A stretch of 64,000 nucleotides of DNA from Capitulum mitella (taxonomy: Eukaryota > Arthropoda > Thecostraca > Pollicipedomorpha > Pollicipedidae): positions 20,277,398-20,341,397 of the forward strand of contig CP099841.1 of assembly GCA_030062745.1 (NCBI GenBank). The letters run 5' to 3'. Shown here piece after piece: positions 34,201 through 46,968 of the stretch. The position numbers were made by a program, and so were the translations under genes. The notes under the pieces were generated by a model, which did no database searches, was not told where the DNA came from, and was given only the letters and a program-made list of their open reading frames with translations. How positions within the stretch are numbered: the first letter of the stretch is position 1; every line of letters begins with the position of its first letter.

Positions 34201-34839
34201 TACAGGTTTTCCGGACCTTCCTGGACCAACAAGTGGTGTGGAACAGTGGGCCAGAGGCCAAAGTAACAACACTGCCACACATCCACACACACAAATTCGC
34301 CTGATGTTTACAGTATTACTTCCAGCGGGTTTGCCAGCTGGTTTCTAAAATGCCCTTTCTGTGTCACTTTACTTCTTTGCAAGCATTTAAGCCAACAATT
34401 CCCCTTAACCCTCAAAGAGGTAAAGACTTCACCCGCTTGCATCCGGAGGCGATTTTCGAGAGTGATTCAGTTTTTTTTTGGTAAAAATCTCAAAATAAAA
34501 AAGCTCGAGACGTGAAACTGTCAGTACCTGTTTTGAACATATTTCTACACATTTGTGCTGTATATGAAAATCAGATCATATCAGGCCACTAATCTATCTG
34601 TGTTTCAACAGGGCATATCAAACAAGTTGAGGCGTGAGCCTAACATTCCTCACCTCATCAAAAACATACTAAGAACTACTTAAACTTCCCATGGCACTTC
34701 GAACAATTTCCATTTATGCCAAGACTGATTAACAGGCTTAGCTCAAGCCTGATACTTCATGATACTTCAGACGTAAGAACACGTCCATCCCACACATTAT
34801 GAGTTAAGCAAACAGCCATCTAACTTGATGGTCTATTAA

Positions 34840-35460
34840 ACCCAGGGACTAGCACTGACTGCAAACAGAGGTCCACAAGGGGGCCTGGCCGCGATAAGTG
34901 GGGCTCCGTCGGAGCCCCGGCAGAGGCCGGCGTCTCCGGCCGACACTGTCCAGCTGGAGCCGAGCCAGCGATCCCTCGTGGCCGCTCGGGCGCGCTGTCA
35001 GCCGGCCAGCCGGCCGCGCCGGGCGGCGGCGCCAAACGGCGGCCACAATCGGCGCTGGGCCCGGCCGGGCCCACCCCGGCCCGAGCCCCAGTTCCGCCGG
35101 CGCCGGGCCACGCCGAGTCGGACGGCCGCCGGCCGGCCCGCCGCCACGCCGCCGCTCAAGGCCACCGCGCCCGCCGCCAGGGTCGCGCTCCGCCAAACGG
35201 CCGCTGTGCAATCCGTGCGCGAAGCGTATCGACAAGGCTCGGGCTCGGTCCGCGGCGGCGGCCGCTTGCCCCCGCCCTCCAGCGGAGGGCCTGTCGCCAG
35301 GGCAGGTCGGGCGGGGCGCGCCACAGCCGGCCGGCCCCGCCACGGCAACGACGGCCGCCCGAGGACAGACCAATCTGATGTCAAGGCACAGCTGCGCTGG
35401 ACAGGTCCGTCCGGCCGCCGGCCGCCGGCCGGTCGGTACGGCATGCCAGGTCATCACTCA
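34840..35460. other. CpG island within REEP5 intron 1
   Basis: About 600 bp are dense in CGGCC words and open in four or more frames on both strands. No frame has a recognisable domain. It sits next to CpG-poor intron. It could be an alternative promoter, an enhancer, or a GC-rich repeat. Confidence 0.4.
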
Positions 35461-36771
35461 GATGATTAATGGACATTCTGAATTCAAACAGGACACATGA
35501 CATATGACATTTTGACGACTCGGAAATTCTATCGCCTACATCACATCTGTCTCGGTTGGAAGACGGGACATTGGAGCTTGCGGAAATACATGGAAAACTA
35601 ATACAAAGACATTCCTTCCATGACCATGCTCAACCTTAACAGTCTTACACTCTTTGTGTATGCATTATTACTAAGTTTCAAGCATTACAATTAAGCTTTT
35701 CTAAACTTCCTGATAAACGATTCTGGAAATTAACGACTCAAACTTTCCTAACCCGAGTTTGAGTTTATTTACGCTTTGGAGGCGACAGGGGATGACGGTC
35801 TCCATTCTGTGTGCTCAGCCCGCAGGTAGCTTTTCAATATACTTGCCAATGAATGTTGAGCAAACCTCAGCACTATTTTGCAACAATGCTCTTCCTAAAT
35901 GGGCATTTAAAATTATAATTTTCGCAGAAATATGACGATATGAATGGTCCTTGCCAGATTCAAAAGCACATCTACCACAAACAGCTGCAATATTACCCAA
36001 AAAAGACTGCTACATAAAATACACGTAATCTGTAAAATACACATGGGTTTAACAAGATTACTTTACCTGATACAACAATGCCCTGAAAATGACCAAATTC
36101 AAATTATGCCAATTATGGATCCAAACACCCTACCCAAAGCACAGCTCTTAAAAAAAAATCGTGCAAACTACGATTCACTGCCACTCACCACCCTTCAACG
36201 TATCTAAATTTTATGGAAGAGAAAACTGTCATATTACTGAGGCAGACTGTAGTTGCTGTCATTACAGCACCCAAGATGCTAGTAAATCAAAGATTATGGT
36301 ACCAACATATGGGGTTGTTGGAGGGACCACCAAAAAGCCATTCATAAAAATGGACTAGGGGCCAAACATGCACTGCCCTGAAGAACTATCATCACATAGG
36401 GTATTAACCCCATGAAGTCCTCCATTGAGTCCCATGTGGTCCAATGCATGACCAAAAATAGAAACTAAGACAGTTTTTAACAGGATTCTGTCAGCAATCC
36501 CAAGAGGTCAGGTGCATGTTTATTTGGCCTTGATGAAGATGAGTTTAGGAACAGGGCATGGGGCATGTGCATGATGGTTGAGTGAACGAATTGTAGGAAT
36601 ACACCAAGGTTGGAAAGGTCTTGTTTTTTGGTGCTGGCAAACACCAGAAAATAATATGTGCTCCACAAACATTTTACATTCCAAAAATTTGATGTGCCAA
36701 CATCAAAAACGCTACATTATGATCATGTTGACAAATTTCTAACTGCAAGCAAATGATTCTACTTCCATTCA

Positions 36772-37987
36772 CTAACCCGCGCCCTACTGGCAATCGGCGC
36801 CGATCACGCCCGACTGTGGAGGGAAGCGGTTGACTTCCCCCTCCAACTTACGCACGGCTGATCGCACGATAAAAATAAGCACATCACTGGAAAGCTCGTA
36901 ACAAGTAGAGCCCGAAACTGGTCTCACAATTAGTTTTGGAAACTATGTAAGCCACTTACGCCCTATATATGTCTTCTCACGGCCGACTGCATGAAACCGA
37001 GAAGCGGCTACATCTCAAAGGCTGTGGTTACTACAGTCTCGGTAAAGGCCCAATGAACCAATGAACAGGTAAAAGTCTGCAGATGCCGATATGCGCCTAT
37101 TATCTCTGACTTCTTTAGCATACACGCCAAAACGTTGAGATGAAGACACAACGATTTTCGTGCCTACCGCCGTTGAGCGCCTAAGCCGAACGTGTTATGA
37201 AATTAATGTGAACTAATATTAGTGCTTCTTTATTTTCGCGACATAGGCCTTTTCATGCGACATTTCTTTATTCTAGTGATTCCTGTCATGGTTTTTCATC
37301 CATATATTTTTGATTCAGTAGTTATCAATTTGCACAACTGGCTGAGCCTTATTAGCAAGAGTGTGTTTATTTCCAAAATATGCAGTTTTTAAAAGCTTTC
37401 GAACTTCCTGGTATTACTCGGAACTGTACGAGCCAGTTCTGCCATTTTCAACCCCTTCTCACTAGTCCATCGCCGATTTTGACGGCGGTGCATTTGGGTT
37501 CATAACAGTTATTTGTGACCTGACCTCAGGTCAATGGCAGGTCAGTCACTGAAACTTTGTCCACTGTCAGCAAATAGATGTCTGCATCACCCTACACCAA
37601 AAATGTTACAAAAAAAATCAGGCTGAATTCCAAAAAAATGACATGTCTCAAAAATCTGGATGACCTTAGGTCAATGGACCAGAAAATTCTGAAAAATATG
37701 AGATAGCAGATTTGTTGCATCTATCAAGATGTCCAATCCATGCAAGTTTTACCATGGTATCATGTTTTCCCAAAAGGGTACAGGACCCTGAACTTTTTAA
37801 AACATTGGTCCACTTGACCCGACCTAGATCACACACCTGACTTGACCTGAGGTCAAAACTTTGACATGAGGTGTAAAAATGATCAAGCAGAAGGTACACA
37901 AAGCTTCATGATGTTGCATTCCTTTGTCCTCTTGCAATCTTGGAAAGCCTTGAGGGGTGGTCAACCTCCAAGTCAGGGGCAGGCTAA
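36772..37987 (+). mobile_element. TTAA-type element, copy B1 (in REEP5 intron 1)
   Basis: The left edge is CTAA-CCCGCG and the right edge GGCAGG-CTAA, so identical 4-base CTAA flanks replace TTAA. The interior aligns with 43,852-45,070 along its whole length. It has several AGGTCA sites ('gacctgacctcaggtca' near 37,520). Many CpG of copy B2 are TpG or CpA here. No transposase frame. Confidence 0.75.
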
Positions 37988-39414
37988 GAAGCAGGTAAGA
38001 TATCTTAACTTACTTACACCAAGAATTTGAACTTAAACCAGCATTACTGTTTGCAAAATTTTGCAATCCAATATAAACATTTTACTCAGACACGAAGAAC
38101 AAAAACCAAATTTCCAACCCTGCAAGGCAGAAATCTAGCTCAAAAGAACATGGTGAAGGTTTGCTTCATAATACACAGCAAACACCTGTAAATGCTGAAT
38201 ATGGAGCCCATGGGAATAATTAAAACATTCCCATCTGCCACCAGAAAGTATTCCCAGATCAATATGTAGGCAAACTATGGCTTCCTTCTTGAGATGATAT
38301 GACACCTATAACATCACAGACTTTAATGAATATTGCAAACCAGTGATGAATGAATAGCCATCCCCAGGTACACATTCCTCCAGGTCAGGCATGTCCAATG
38401 GTACACTTGGCTAACTGTGCACAATGGTACATGGGGTTGAGCCAGTCTACAAAACATGACAGACTTTGACAATTTGCGAGGTAAGCTCCAGGGCAGTAAA
38501 CCACCTTTGGAGCAACTTTCCAAAATTTTGACACAAAACTGCCAAAATTGGTCCCATACAGCCTACTTTGGAGCAGCTCCATGTGTCTTAAGATGGCAAG
38601 TTAGACTGCAGTACACAGCACTGCAATAATTTGACCAAAAACCATTGCTCAACAAGCAGTAACAGTGTATATGGTTTCATTTGTCCCAAACCCATGATAT
38701 AAATATCATTTTTATGATAAAAAACAGTCAAAATCTGCCAAGAGAACACATTTTTGGGGCAGGCTAGGCTTACACAAGTTGCCCCAATTTCAGAAAAACT
38801 GGAGCTATCTGAAGAATATCACTAACATCTTTGACATGGTCTCTGACTGGGCTTGGGGGAGGCAGAGTTTGAAAATCATGGTGCACACTGCCAAATGCCT
38901 TTTCAATACTTCAGATTTTAAGCAAAGGTTGTAGGAATCCCTAGATGCCAAAACATGGTCCCATGCACAAGGCACTGGACTACAATCAACATGCAGGGAT
39001 GCTAATTGGTTAGCTGGTTATTGGGTTATCCAGCAATGCTCTCAACTGACATGATCATTTCATGCCAGGGCTATTGATGCCAATTGTCACAGGGACAGCA
39101 AAATGCAGCTATTACCCACACCCATGGACCTTTTGACCACAAGGCAAGCATGCAGATGCCAGGATGAAATATTTAACATGTGACCTGTGGGAGGTACCAC
39201 TCAGCAATATATCACAATTCTACCTTTTCAGACCATTTTGGCTATATATAAGATGCAGAAGAGCATATAAACTTTCTTACAAAAGAAAGAAATGGTGACA
39301 CTTCTGGTATGATTTCTGAGGAAAACTGAGTTACATTTACTGTAAGCACATAAGCAAATGTGACCAGAACTGGAAGTGCCATCTTGTTTACACTGCTCTA
39401 AAGATGTCCTGAGT
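37988..39414. other. CpG-free intron sequence
   Basis: Only two CpG were counted across about 1.4 kb. No exon or repeat family is recognised. Confidence 0.6.
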
Positions 39415-39665
39415 ACTGCATAACATTTGATGACATCATCAGTAAGATACTAGAGGCTGCAGGCCAATGAAGGGCCATTCATGGGGCAAAATGTTAAGCC
39501 AAAGGAGCAATCCCATGCCAGACGTGCAGTACAGGATATTAGAGGCTACAGGCTGATAAGAAGGGTGCAACTGGACTTGGTTCTGCCCAACAGGTTAAGT
39601 TGCATGTCTAAATACATTAGGTTAGATTTGGTTGGATTGATTTGGGTTGGGTTTCTTGTTAATAT
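39415..39665 (+). repeat. Repeat I, copy 4 (in REEP5 intron 1), CpG-decayed
   Basis: Landmarks 'gaggctacaggctgata', 'gggtgcaactggacttgg' and 'caacaggttaagttgcatg' match the GC-rich versions elsewhere ('ggtgcgatcggact', 'ggttaggtcgcgcg'), with each CpG replaced by CpA or TpG. Confidence 0.6.
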
Positions 39666-40038
39666 TCTTTATTATTCATTTAGTATATAATGATGACATC
39701 ACAAGGCCCACAAATACCTCAACCTTAGATGTTACCCTTTTTGAATTTGTTGTCAAAGAATTCCAGCAGAAACCAAACAGACAAATGGTGCAGCAGTCAG
39801 TGACAAACAGAGTGATGATACTATTTGGCGTTTTTTCCACAATCTTCATTTTGGAATGATATTATGCAGTGCTGAATCACAAGTATTTGCCTTAAAGCAA
39901 TCTGCTGCATGATTTTAAAGCCAATTATGCCATTTTTGCCAAAAAAACAGGTGCTTGGTGAAAATGTGTTGCATGCCCCATCACTCTCTCAATATTCATT
40001 AGTCATGGCCACACAAAAAATAATATATCATGCCTTAC

Positions 40039-40165
40039 CCAGGAAAATGTATGTCCGCTTAACGCCGGTCTTTTGTTCGGCGATGCCTAGGTACTCTGTG
40101 AACTTGTTCTTCTTGTTCAGGAACTTTTCTAGCTCAGTTTTCATATGCTCCAGCTTTGCCGCCAT
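40039..40165 (-). CDS. REEP5: REEP5 exon 1 (first 42 codons)
   Basis: The start is ATG 40,163-40,165. The frame reads MAAKLEHMKTELEKFLNKKN, then KFTEYLGIAEQKTGVKR, then TYIFL, and ends one base into a Gly codon before a GTAAGG donor. This is the family's N-terminal helix (FL..KN..T..L..IE.KTGV.R). Exon 1 plus exon 2 join in frame. The region upstream (above 40,165) must hold the promoter, but no motif is placed. Confidence 0.92.
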
Positions 40166-41014
40166 GTTTTTCTTCCAAGATCGGATTCGTCAGATCGTAA
40201 TGAGCTTAATAAATATTACGGGGTAATCACACCTTTACCCCACCACGAGAGGCACGTTTGTAAACCAACGCCCTTCGACCCGATACCCTTGCAATGACTG
40301 GTCACAATAGTCGCCGACCAGCATTCTAGAAGCCGATTTCGCCGCAATTACAAGCGCAGGGTTGTGGTAATTTTACATCCCATCGAAAATAAATATATTA
40401 CGTCAAAGATCAGATTGATTATCAAATAAACAATCTATTGTCATACTGGCTCACTTCTTTGCGTCATAGAATCTCTGCGCAAGACAGAATTTTCGCAAGA
40501 CTCATGGAGATGCAAAGGTCATTTTAAAATTTATTATTTATAAGATTTCCCACGAGTTTTCTGCCATAACTTCTGCACGACAAAAGCTAGTCGCCACAGT
40601 TTTCACTATCACTACCTGAACAACATAACCACCTTTTGGCCAAATAGAAGTGACGAAGGTCACCGTAGGTCATGCTAGATGGCGTTATAAGCGGAATCAC
40701 ACTACCGCTTTTTAGGAACAATTAGGCACCGGCGCGCCAGAGATGGGGCTCGGGGTTCGTCCCCCCCCCCCTTCCCTAAGCGCGCATTTTTAGTGAAATT
40801 CATTGCAGATTGTCTTCCCTGCAGGCGGTTTTCGTATAGTTTCATTTCTCTCTGAGCTCCGTCCCCCCCCCCCTCTAAGAAAATCTTGGTTGCGCCCCGG
40901 CAGTTAGGACTAAGGCATCCCTCTTTTCCTTTCGGCATGGCTTGCAACAAGTTTGTCAACGATGACGTTAAGACCTAATATCAGGTCACCCAAGTAACAA
41001 ATGACCTCATGAGC
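40166..41014. other. Upstream of REEP5; two poly-C/poly-G transposon-edge fragments
   Basis: 'cgtccccccccccc' (about 40,758) and 'cgtcccccccccc' (about 40,862) are inverted relative to typical 'tggcgtagcc...gggggg' edges. The words 'ggttgcgccccgg' and 'ggcgcgcc' support a short MITE. No gene. Confidence 0.4.
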
Positions 41015-43400
41015 GATCGACGTCCGTCAGTGGAAGTCGCGGATCCAAGGAGGGCGACGAGGGCCCTCCCAATGCCTCAGAAGGGGCCCACAAGAGACCG
41101 ACGGGGCCCTCTCAGACTCAGAATAAGCTCCGAAGGAGCTCCATACGAGCTTCACGGGGTCTCTGTGAAAACGTGACGGGTCCTTAATGCAGTCAAAGGT
41201 GTCTCTGGGAGGGTTTAATGACCCCTGAGACGCAAAGAAGGGTCCCTGAAGCCCGCAAACAACCCTTAAGACCACGAAAGGGCCCTAACACGACAGATTG
41301 CCCCTTGCACCGCCAGAAAGGCTACAGGGCCCCTGAAACGGCCAAGATGAGGACTGAGTCCCTAGAACAGCATAGGGGCCCCGAATGAGCTGCACGGGCC
41401 TGTGTGAAAAGCAGAAGGCTCCTGATCAGGGGCAGCGGATTAAGGGGGGCAGGGTGCATCCGTCCCCTGTCTCCGGTCAAAATTCAACATAAACCTCATG
41501 GGGATGCATACAAAGGAACGAGTTAAAAAAAAATTGGCTTGCCCCCCATCTCCGGAGAGGCTCCTCCGCCACTGTTCCTGATGCAGTCAGAGGTCCTCCA
41601 GGAAAGATAATGAGACCCTGTGACGGCAAGACGGCCCTTAAGATGGATAAAAAGCACCATGAAAGTCTCCAAGCGCTCCTGGGACCCAGGGACGCAGCCA
41701 GGATTTTCTTAAGGGGGGCCCGGAGCTCAGGATGAGCTGAAATCATACGGAAACCGTCTGCCGGGAAGACGATGTGCAATGGTTTTGGCGGCCGGGCCCC
41801 CCGGGCCCTCTTGGCTATGCTGGGGCCGCAAGAGGGGCCCCAGCACGGCAAAGGGTCCATGAGACCGCTTAAAGTGTCAGGGAGGCCCCTAAGACAGCAA
41901 GAACTTAAGAGGGCGCCTTGCACGGCATAACGAGACCCTGGCCGGCCGGGGGTCCTCTGAACAGGTATTCATCAGTGACCTTTTCAACCTCGAGAGGGGC
42001 CCAAATGGTCTACACTGGTCTTTTTCAATAACTGAGGAATTCTTGATGCAGGCAGAGGGTCCCGAAAAGGTTAGGTGGGTCATGAGAAGGCAAGGCAAGG
42101 CAAGACCCTGACGGCCCCTTAGACCGCTAGAAAGGTCGGAAGGCCCCCTTCGAGGAAAGACGATAAGAGGACCTCTGAGACGGTATGGGGGCTCTGAACG
42201 GCCAGAGGGCCTCCGAGCGTGCTAGGCGGGCTCCTTGCACAGAATAGGTCCCCCTGAGACTGTCAGTGAGGCCCTGAAACGCCAACAAAGGCCCCTGGCG
42301 CGGCTAGAGTGGTCGTAAGACTGCCAGACATACCCCATGTAACAAAGAAAACCCCCTGATACAGCCATGAGGACTACCGGAGATGTTCAGAACGCCTATA
42401 ACACTGCACAGGGGCCCTGAAATCGCCAAAAGGTCTTTTGTAAATGTCAGACAGCCCATGGTACGGCAACAGGGGCACGTAGGACAACATGAGGTCCACT
42501 GAAATTGCTAGAGGCCTTTGAGACTGCTAACTAGCATTCTCTGGCAACAGGGGCAATGAGACGACTAGAAGGGCCCGTGAAACCACTAAGTCTTGATACG
42601 TCAAGACGGCTTCTGAAACTGCCAAAGGGCTTTGACGACAGAGAGAGGCTTACAGAGAGCCTTTATTACTGCCTGAGGGACTTCTGAGACGGCAAGTATT
42701 GCTCAGGGACTACGGGAGGGGATTCGAGATGGCATGAGTGCCCCTAAAACTGCCAGATGGGTCCATGACACTCCCGAGACGTCCTTAAAACTGCTAAAGG
42801 AACACCTGAGACAGGGGCGCAGACAACCAGAAATTATGGGGCCCTCGCCCAGCGGTGGGCCCCTCACTTCATGTGGGCTCCTTGGACAGCAGGAGTCCTC
42901 CGAAAGCCGGCAGGGACCCCACAGGCCGGAAAAGGTCCCAACAGGCTTGTAAGGAGCCCAAAAGGCCAGCAGTGGACCCCTGCAGTCCAGCAGGGCCCAC
43001 TGCTGTCAGGGGTCCCTATCGACCCACGGGGACCCCTACAGGCCGGGAGGGGCCCACAGGACAGCATGGGTTCCCTTCATAGGCCAGCAGGGGCCCTCTT
43101 CGAAGGTTGACAGGGGTCACACAGGCCGGCAGGAGGACCTACAGACCGGCAGGTGGTCCCTATAGGCCGGTAGGGGACCCAGAAAGCAGACAGGGAGCCC
43201 CCTGCAGAACAGTGGGGGCCCCTAAAGGCCATCAGGGGGCACTACATGGGGTCATACAGACCGGTAGGGGCCCCTACAGGTTGGCAGGGGGCCCAACAGG
43301 TTGGCAGAGGCCCTTAGGGCATGCAGGGGGTCTCTGCAGGCTGGCAGGGTTCCACAGGCTGACAGGAGGCCCTTACAGGCGATAGGCCCCTTTATAGGCT
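41015..43400 (-). repeat. GGGCCC-rich degenerate repeat, block 4
   Basis: 41,030-42,830 is the reverse-complement orientation of the long repeat in blocks 2 and 3; landmarks 'gaggactgagtccctag' and 'cacgggcctgtgtgaaaa' match. Foreign-looking pieces with 'aggggggcagg' and 'gccaggattttctt' interrupt it at about 41,430-41,560 and 41,690-41,830. 42,890-43,400 is the 20-24-base 'caggccggcaggggcccct' variant in the other orientation, reading as block 2's left part. Confidence 0.65.
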
Positions 43401-43851
43401 AAGACCTATATATTTTACCTTTCGTCTTCTCCTGTCAATCGTGCTGAAAGCATTTTGGCAATAGCTTCGGTTTTTATAAGACTAATTTTCTAACATCGAT
43501 GGGGGTGGGCCCCTTCACATATTTGGGGGAATCCTGGGACCACCAGGACCCCGCCCCCTGGCTGCGTTCCTGGCCTGAAACGTCCCGAAGACACGTGAAA
43601 CTGCAAAAGGAACCTGAGACCTTTAGAGGGCTTTGACACGGCAGACGGCCCGAGACCACCAAAAAGCTGGCAAAAGTCTCCAGAAGCTACGAGTGGGCAG
43701 GCGACTCTTGGACCAGATACAGCCACGACCTTTCAAATAGAGGGAGGGCCGCCTAAAATATCGCAGTTGTCGGCATATTTCAGCCACTCTGTAGAAGAGA
43801 ACGCGAAATGTTCTCAAAAGCCGTGACGCGCTTGAATTGTTTTGGTTACTT
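43400..43851 (-). repeat. Fragment of the GGGCCC-rich repeat family (block 5)
   Basis: 43,490-43,750 carries 'gaccaccaggacccc', 'gaaactgcaaaaggaacctgagac' and similar words, which match the reverse of about 16,750-16,870 ('ctcaggttccttttacagtttcacgtg'). Confidence 0.55.
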
Positions 43852-45070
43852 TTAACCCGCGCACGACCGTCGGTCCGTCCCGAACATCGGCGACTGCGTG
43901 GGCAGTTGACTGCCCCCCTCTAACTCACGAACGGTTGGTCGCACGATAAAAATAAGCATACCGTTGGAAAGCTTGTGACGAGTAGAGCTCGAAACTGGTC
44001 TCATTTTTAGTTTTAGATAATATGTAAGCTAATTTACGCCCTATATATGTTTTCTCATAGCCGACTGCATGAGACCGAGAAATGTCCTGAATCTCAAGGG
44101 CTGTGACTAATAACGCATAGGTAAAGGCACCAGCGCACAAGTAAAGGTCCGCGGATGCCGATACACGTTTAATTTACCAGATTTGTTCAATATATACGCC
44201 GAAAAGTTGAGTTAAAGACACCGTAATTCTCCCATCAGCCGTCAATGTGCGCCGCTGCCGTATGCGGTACCAAATTGACGGAAACTAATTTTAGCGTTCC
44301 TTTATTTTCGCGAAAAAAGCGGTCGATGTGTATTTTATTGATCTTTGTGGTTCTTGAGATGGTTTCTCATGCTTAAATTTTGGGAAAATTGATTAGTTGC
44401 CAATCTACAAAGTTGGCGGAGCTTTATTCGCGAGAGCCTGTTTATTTCCAAAATATGCTACTTTTTCAAACGTTTTGAGGTTCCTGGTATTAATTACGTC
44501 TGTGCAAGCTAGTTCTGCTATTTTCTACCCATTCTGAGTAATTCATCGTCGATTTTGACGATGGTACATTTTGGCTTACTACAGTTACCCGTGACCTGAC
44601 CTCAGGCCAATGGCTGGAAGCCACTGATACTTTGCCAAATGACGGTAACTAGATGTCTGCTTCACTCCATACTAAAAATGTTATGGAATATTCTGTCAAA
44701 TTCCGAGAAAACGGCGGTATGTGTTAAAAATGGGCTTGACCTTAGGTCAATGACCCGGAAATTTCCGGAAAATCTGAGATAGCAGATTTGTTGCATCTAT
44801 CACGATCACTAATCCCTGAAAGTATTATTGAGATATCTTGTTTTGCAAAAAAGTTAGACGGCGCTAAACTTTTTTTGACATAGGTCTGTTTGACCTGGCC
44901 TAGGTCGGGCACCTGACGTGGTCTGAGGTCAAAATTTTGCAACGAGACGTAAAATTGATGGAGCAAAAGGTAAACAAAGTTTCGTGACTCTGTGTTTGTT
45001 GGTTCTCTCGCAATCCCAGAAAAACCTCAGGGAGGGCAGTCAACTGCCCGCCTTGTCAGGGACGGGTTAA
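43852..45070 (+). mobile_element. TTAA-bounded non-autonomous element, copy B2
   Basis: The left edge is TTAA-CCCGCGCACGACC and the right edge GACGGG-TTAA: perfect TTAA flanks and mirrored CCCG/CGGG ends. The whole interior pairs with B1. AGGTCA words lie near 44,600, 44,742 and 44,925. CpG is retained throughout. No coding frame. Confidence 0.8.
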
Positions 45071-45789
45071 TGAGAAAACACGCAAAATTTCATCAAATAT
45101 TTCAGCCTGGACCCGAGTGGATCAACTTTTCTCACATCTGAAGAGCAAAAAATATGGGCACCGGCCGGAAGGGGTCCTGCGCTGATCATTCCCCCCCAAC
45201 CCTTGGCGAAATCCTGGATGCGCCCCTAGCCAGTGGCAAGCATTACACAGAGTGAATTTAGCATATTCTCTGAGACAAGTTTTCCTCCAGCGACCAATAA
45301 CTGAAGATATGGAACAAATGTCATTTCTGATCTACCTCAAATAGGAGCTTTTGTTTGCGTCAGTGCGCTATGTTAGTGGCGTCCATGTGCGCGGCGGAGG
45401 TGGACGAGGGCGGTAAGTACTGCATTTTTGTGCGTGATTTCGAGGATTTTCACATGTGGTCTCATCCCCAGCTGCTTTTCGTTTGTTGCTTTTGTTATCA
45501 TTTTGTTGTTTCATCAGATAGAGAGAGAGGGATACTCGCGACATGCATGGACAGGAAGCACTCGGTCTGAAAAATGACGTTGGGGTAGGTTGTCGCAATT
45601 CGTGGCGGGGTTTGTCAAAGTGTGACAGCTAGCTCCAATTGTAACTTAAATAGCAGAGCTGCCAGTTTTGAGCCGGCAGATTCACAAGGCGCGGATGGAA
45701 AAAGTCAACTTGGATTTGTGAGGGCTTTGCTGGCCAGTGTGTAGGGCTGTGCGGGATTTTTGTGGACTTTCGGAAGGCACAGAATATTA
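45071..45789. other. Unassigned DNA; one weak first-exon candidate
   Basis: ATG at about 45,370 opens 14 codons (MLVASMCAAEVDEG) that end in G|GTAAGT at about 45,414, a good donor consensus. No downstream exon was found and the pogo nest begins at 45,790, so the call is weak. Confidence 0.2.
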
Positions 45790-46968
45790 TAGGGGAGACT
45801 GGGGCAAGGCGGTCAGGGTAGGTAAGACGAGCAGTCGCTCTGTAGCTCAAACCTACCTGCCGATCTGCAACTATTAAGCCAGCTTGCGCCTCTTTCACGT
45901 CGCTAAAGTACGGAAAGGTACGTTCTGTACATTTTCTGCAATTTGAACAGAAAGGACATCATTACTTAATGCCTAGGTATTGAAATTAGTTTTGGTAAAG
46001 TCTTAAAAAGTAGTAGTAGTGTTCTTTTGCTTCACCATCACGCACAAGTTTCAGTACTAGGTGCCGATTCATTGTGCATTATCAACGGCGCATTTTGTCA
46101 ACATGGCGGCGGAGCAGGCGATTTTCTGACCGATGACCGGATGGGCAAGACGGGCAAAAGTATTATTTTTGGCCGTCTTATCCAGTTATGTCGCTTCTTA
46201 AAAAAATCATTATTTTATGCTTGATTTCACACATGGACGGGCTCAGCAGCTTGATTTTCCTAAAGGGACTCCAAATATCCCATGAACGGGTGGGGAGCAC
46301 GGTAGTTGACCTGGAGGGATTCCAAAGCGCATTGCTAACAGTTACTGGAAAACGTTCTCCGGAGAAGCATAGTTTTCCCACGGGAATGTCCCTCGTCACA
46401 TTTCGAAAAGGGCCGCCGTGCGGTCGGCCCAGCCCGGCCCTAACCCAATGGATGGCAGTCCGGCCGGTTAGGGGAAAGTTGGTGTATTGCGCCCTCCTGA
46501 CTAACCGCGCCCACCTTCATTCCAGCGAATCACGATATATTTCGTTCTTCTCTATCTGAAAATCGAAATTATCACCACTAGAGTGATTCCTTTCCGGTGC
46601 CGGCGTGGCGAGAACGGTTGTAAGCTGCGCTCTTCATGCTGTTTAATAAAATTATGCGTTTCCTTAACTATTTTAGCCTCTTTTATCTTGCTGGTTATAA
46701 GGTTTGATAACAGGTACGGCATCCGAAGTGTATTTTCTGAAAAATACACTACGACTGTTTGTCATATCCACATAAAGCCTTCCCAAGTATGACAGACTTC
46801 TCGCCGGTTTCCGCGTTGCTGTGCATAGGTACCATAATTTGAATTGCGCCCGTGACAAATGCGCTAGGGGGGGGGGGGCGCCATTAGCAGAAGGAGGTCG
46901 CAACTGAATGTAGCTGTGCGCAGTAGGGCTTGAATTGTATATGACTTTCATCTGCATTTTCAGGCAAC

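Noticed and set aside
34849-35500. Open frames of 148-202 codons on both strands in the REEP5 intron
   Set aside because: All frames are open because stop codons are rare at this GC content; no family features.
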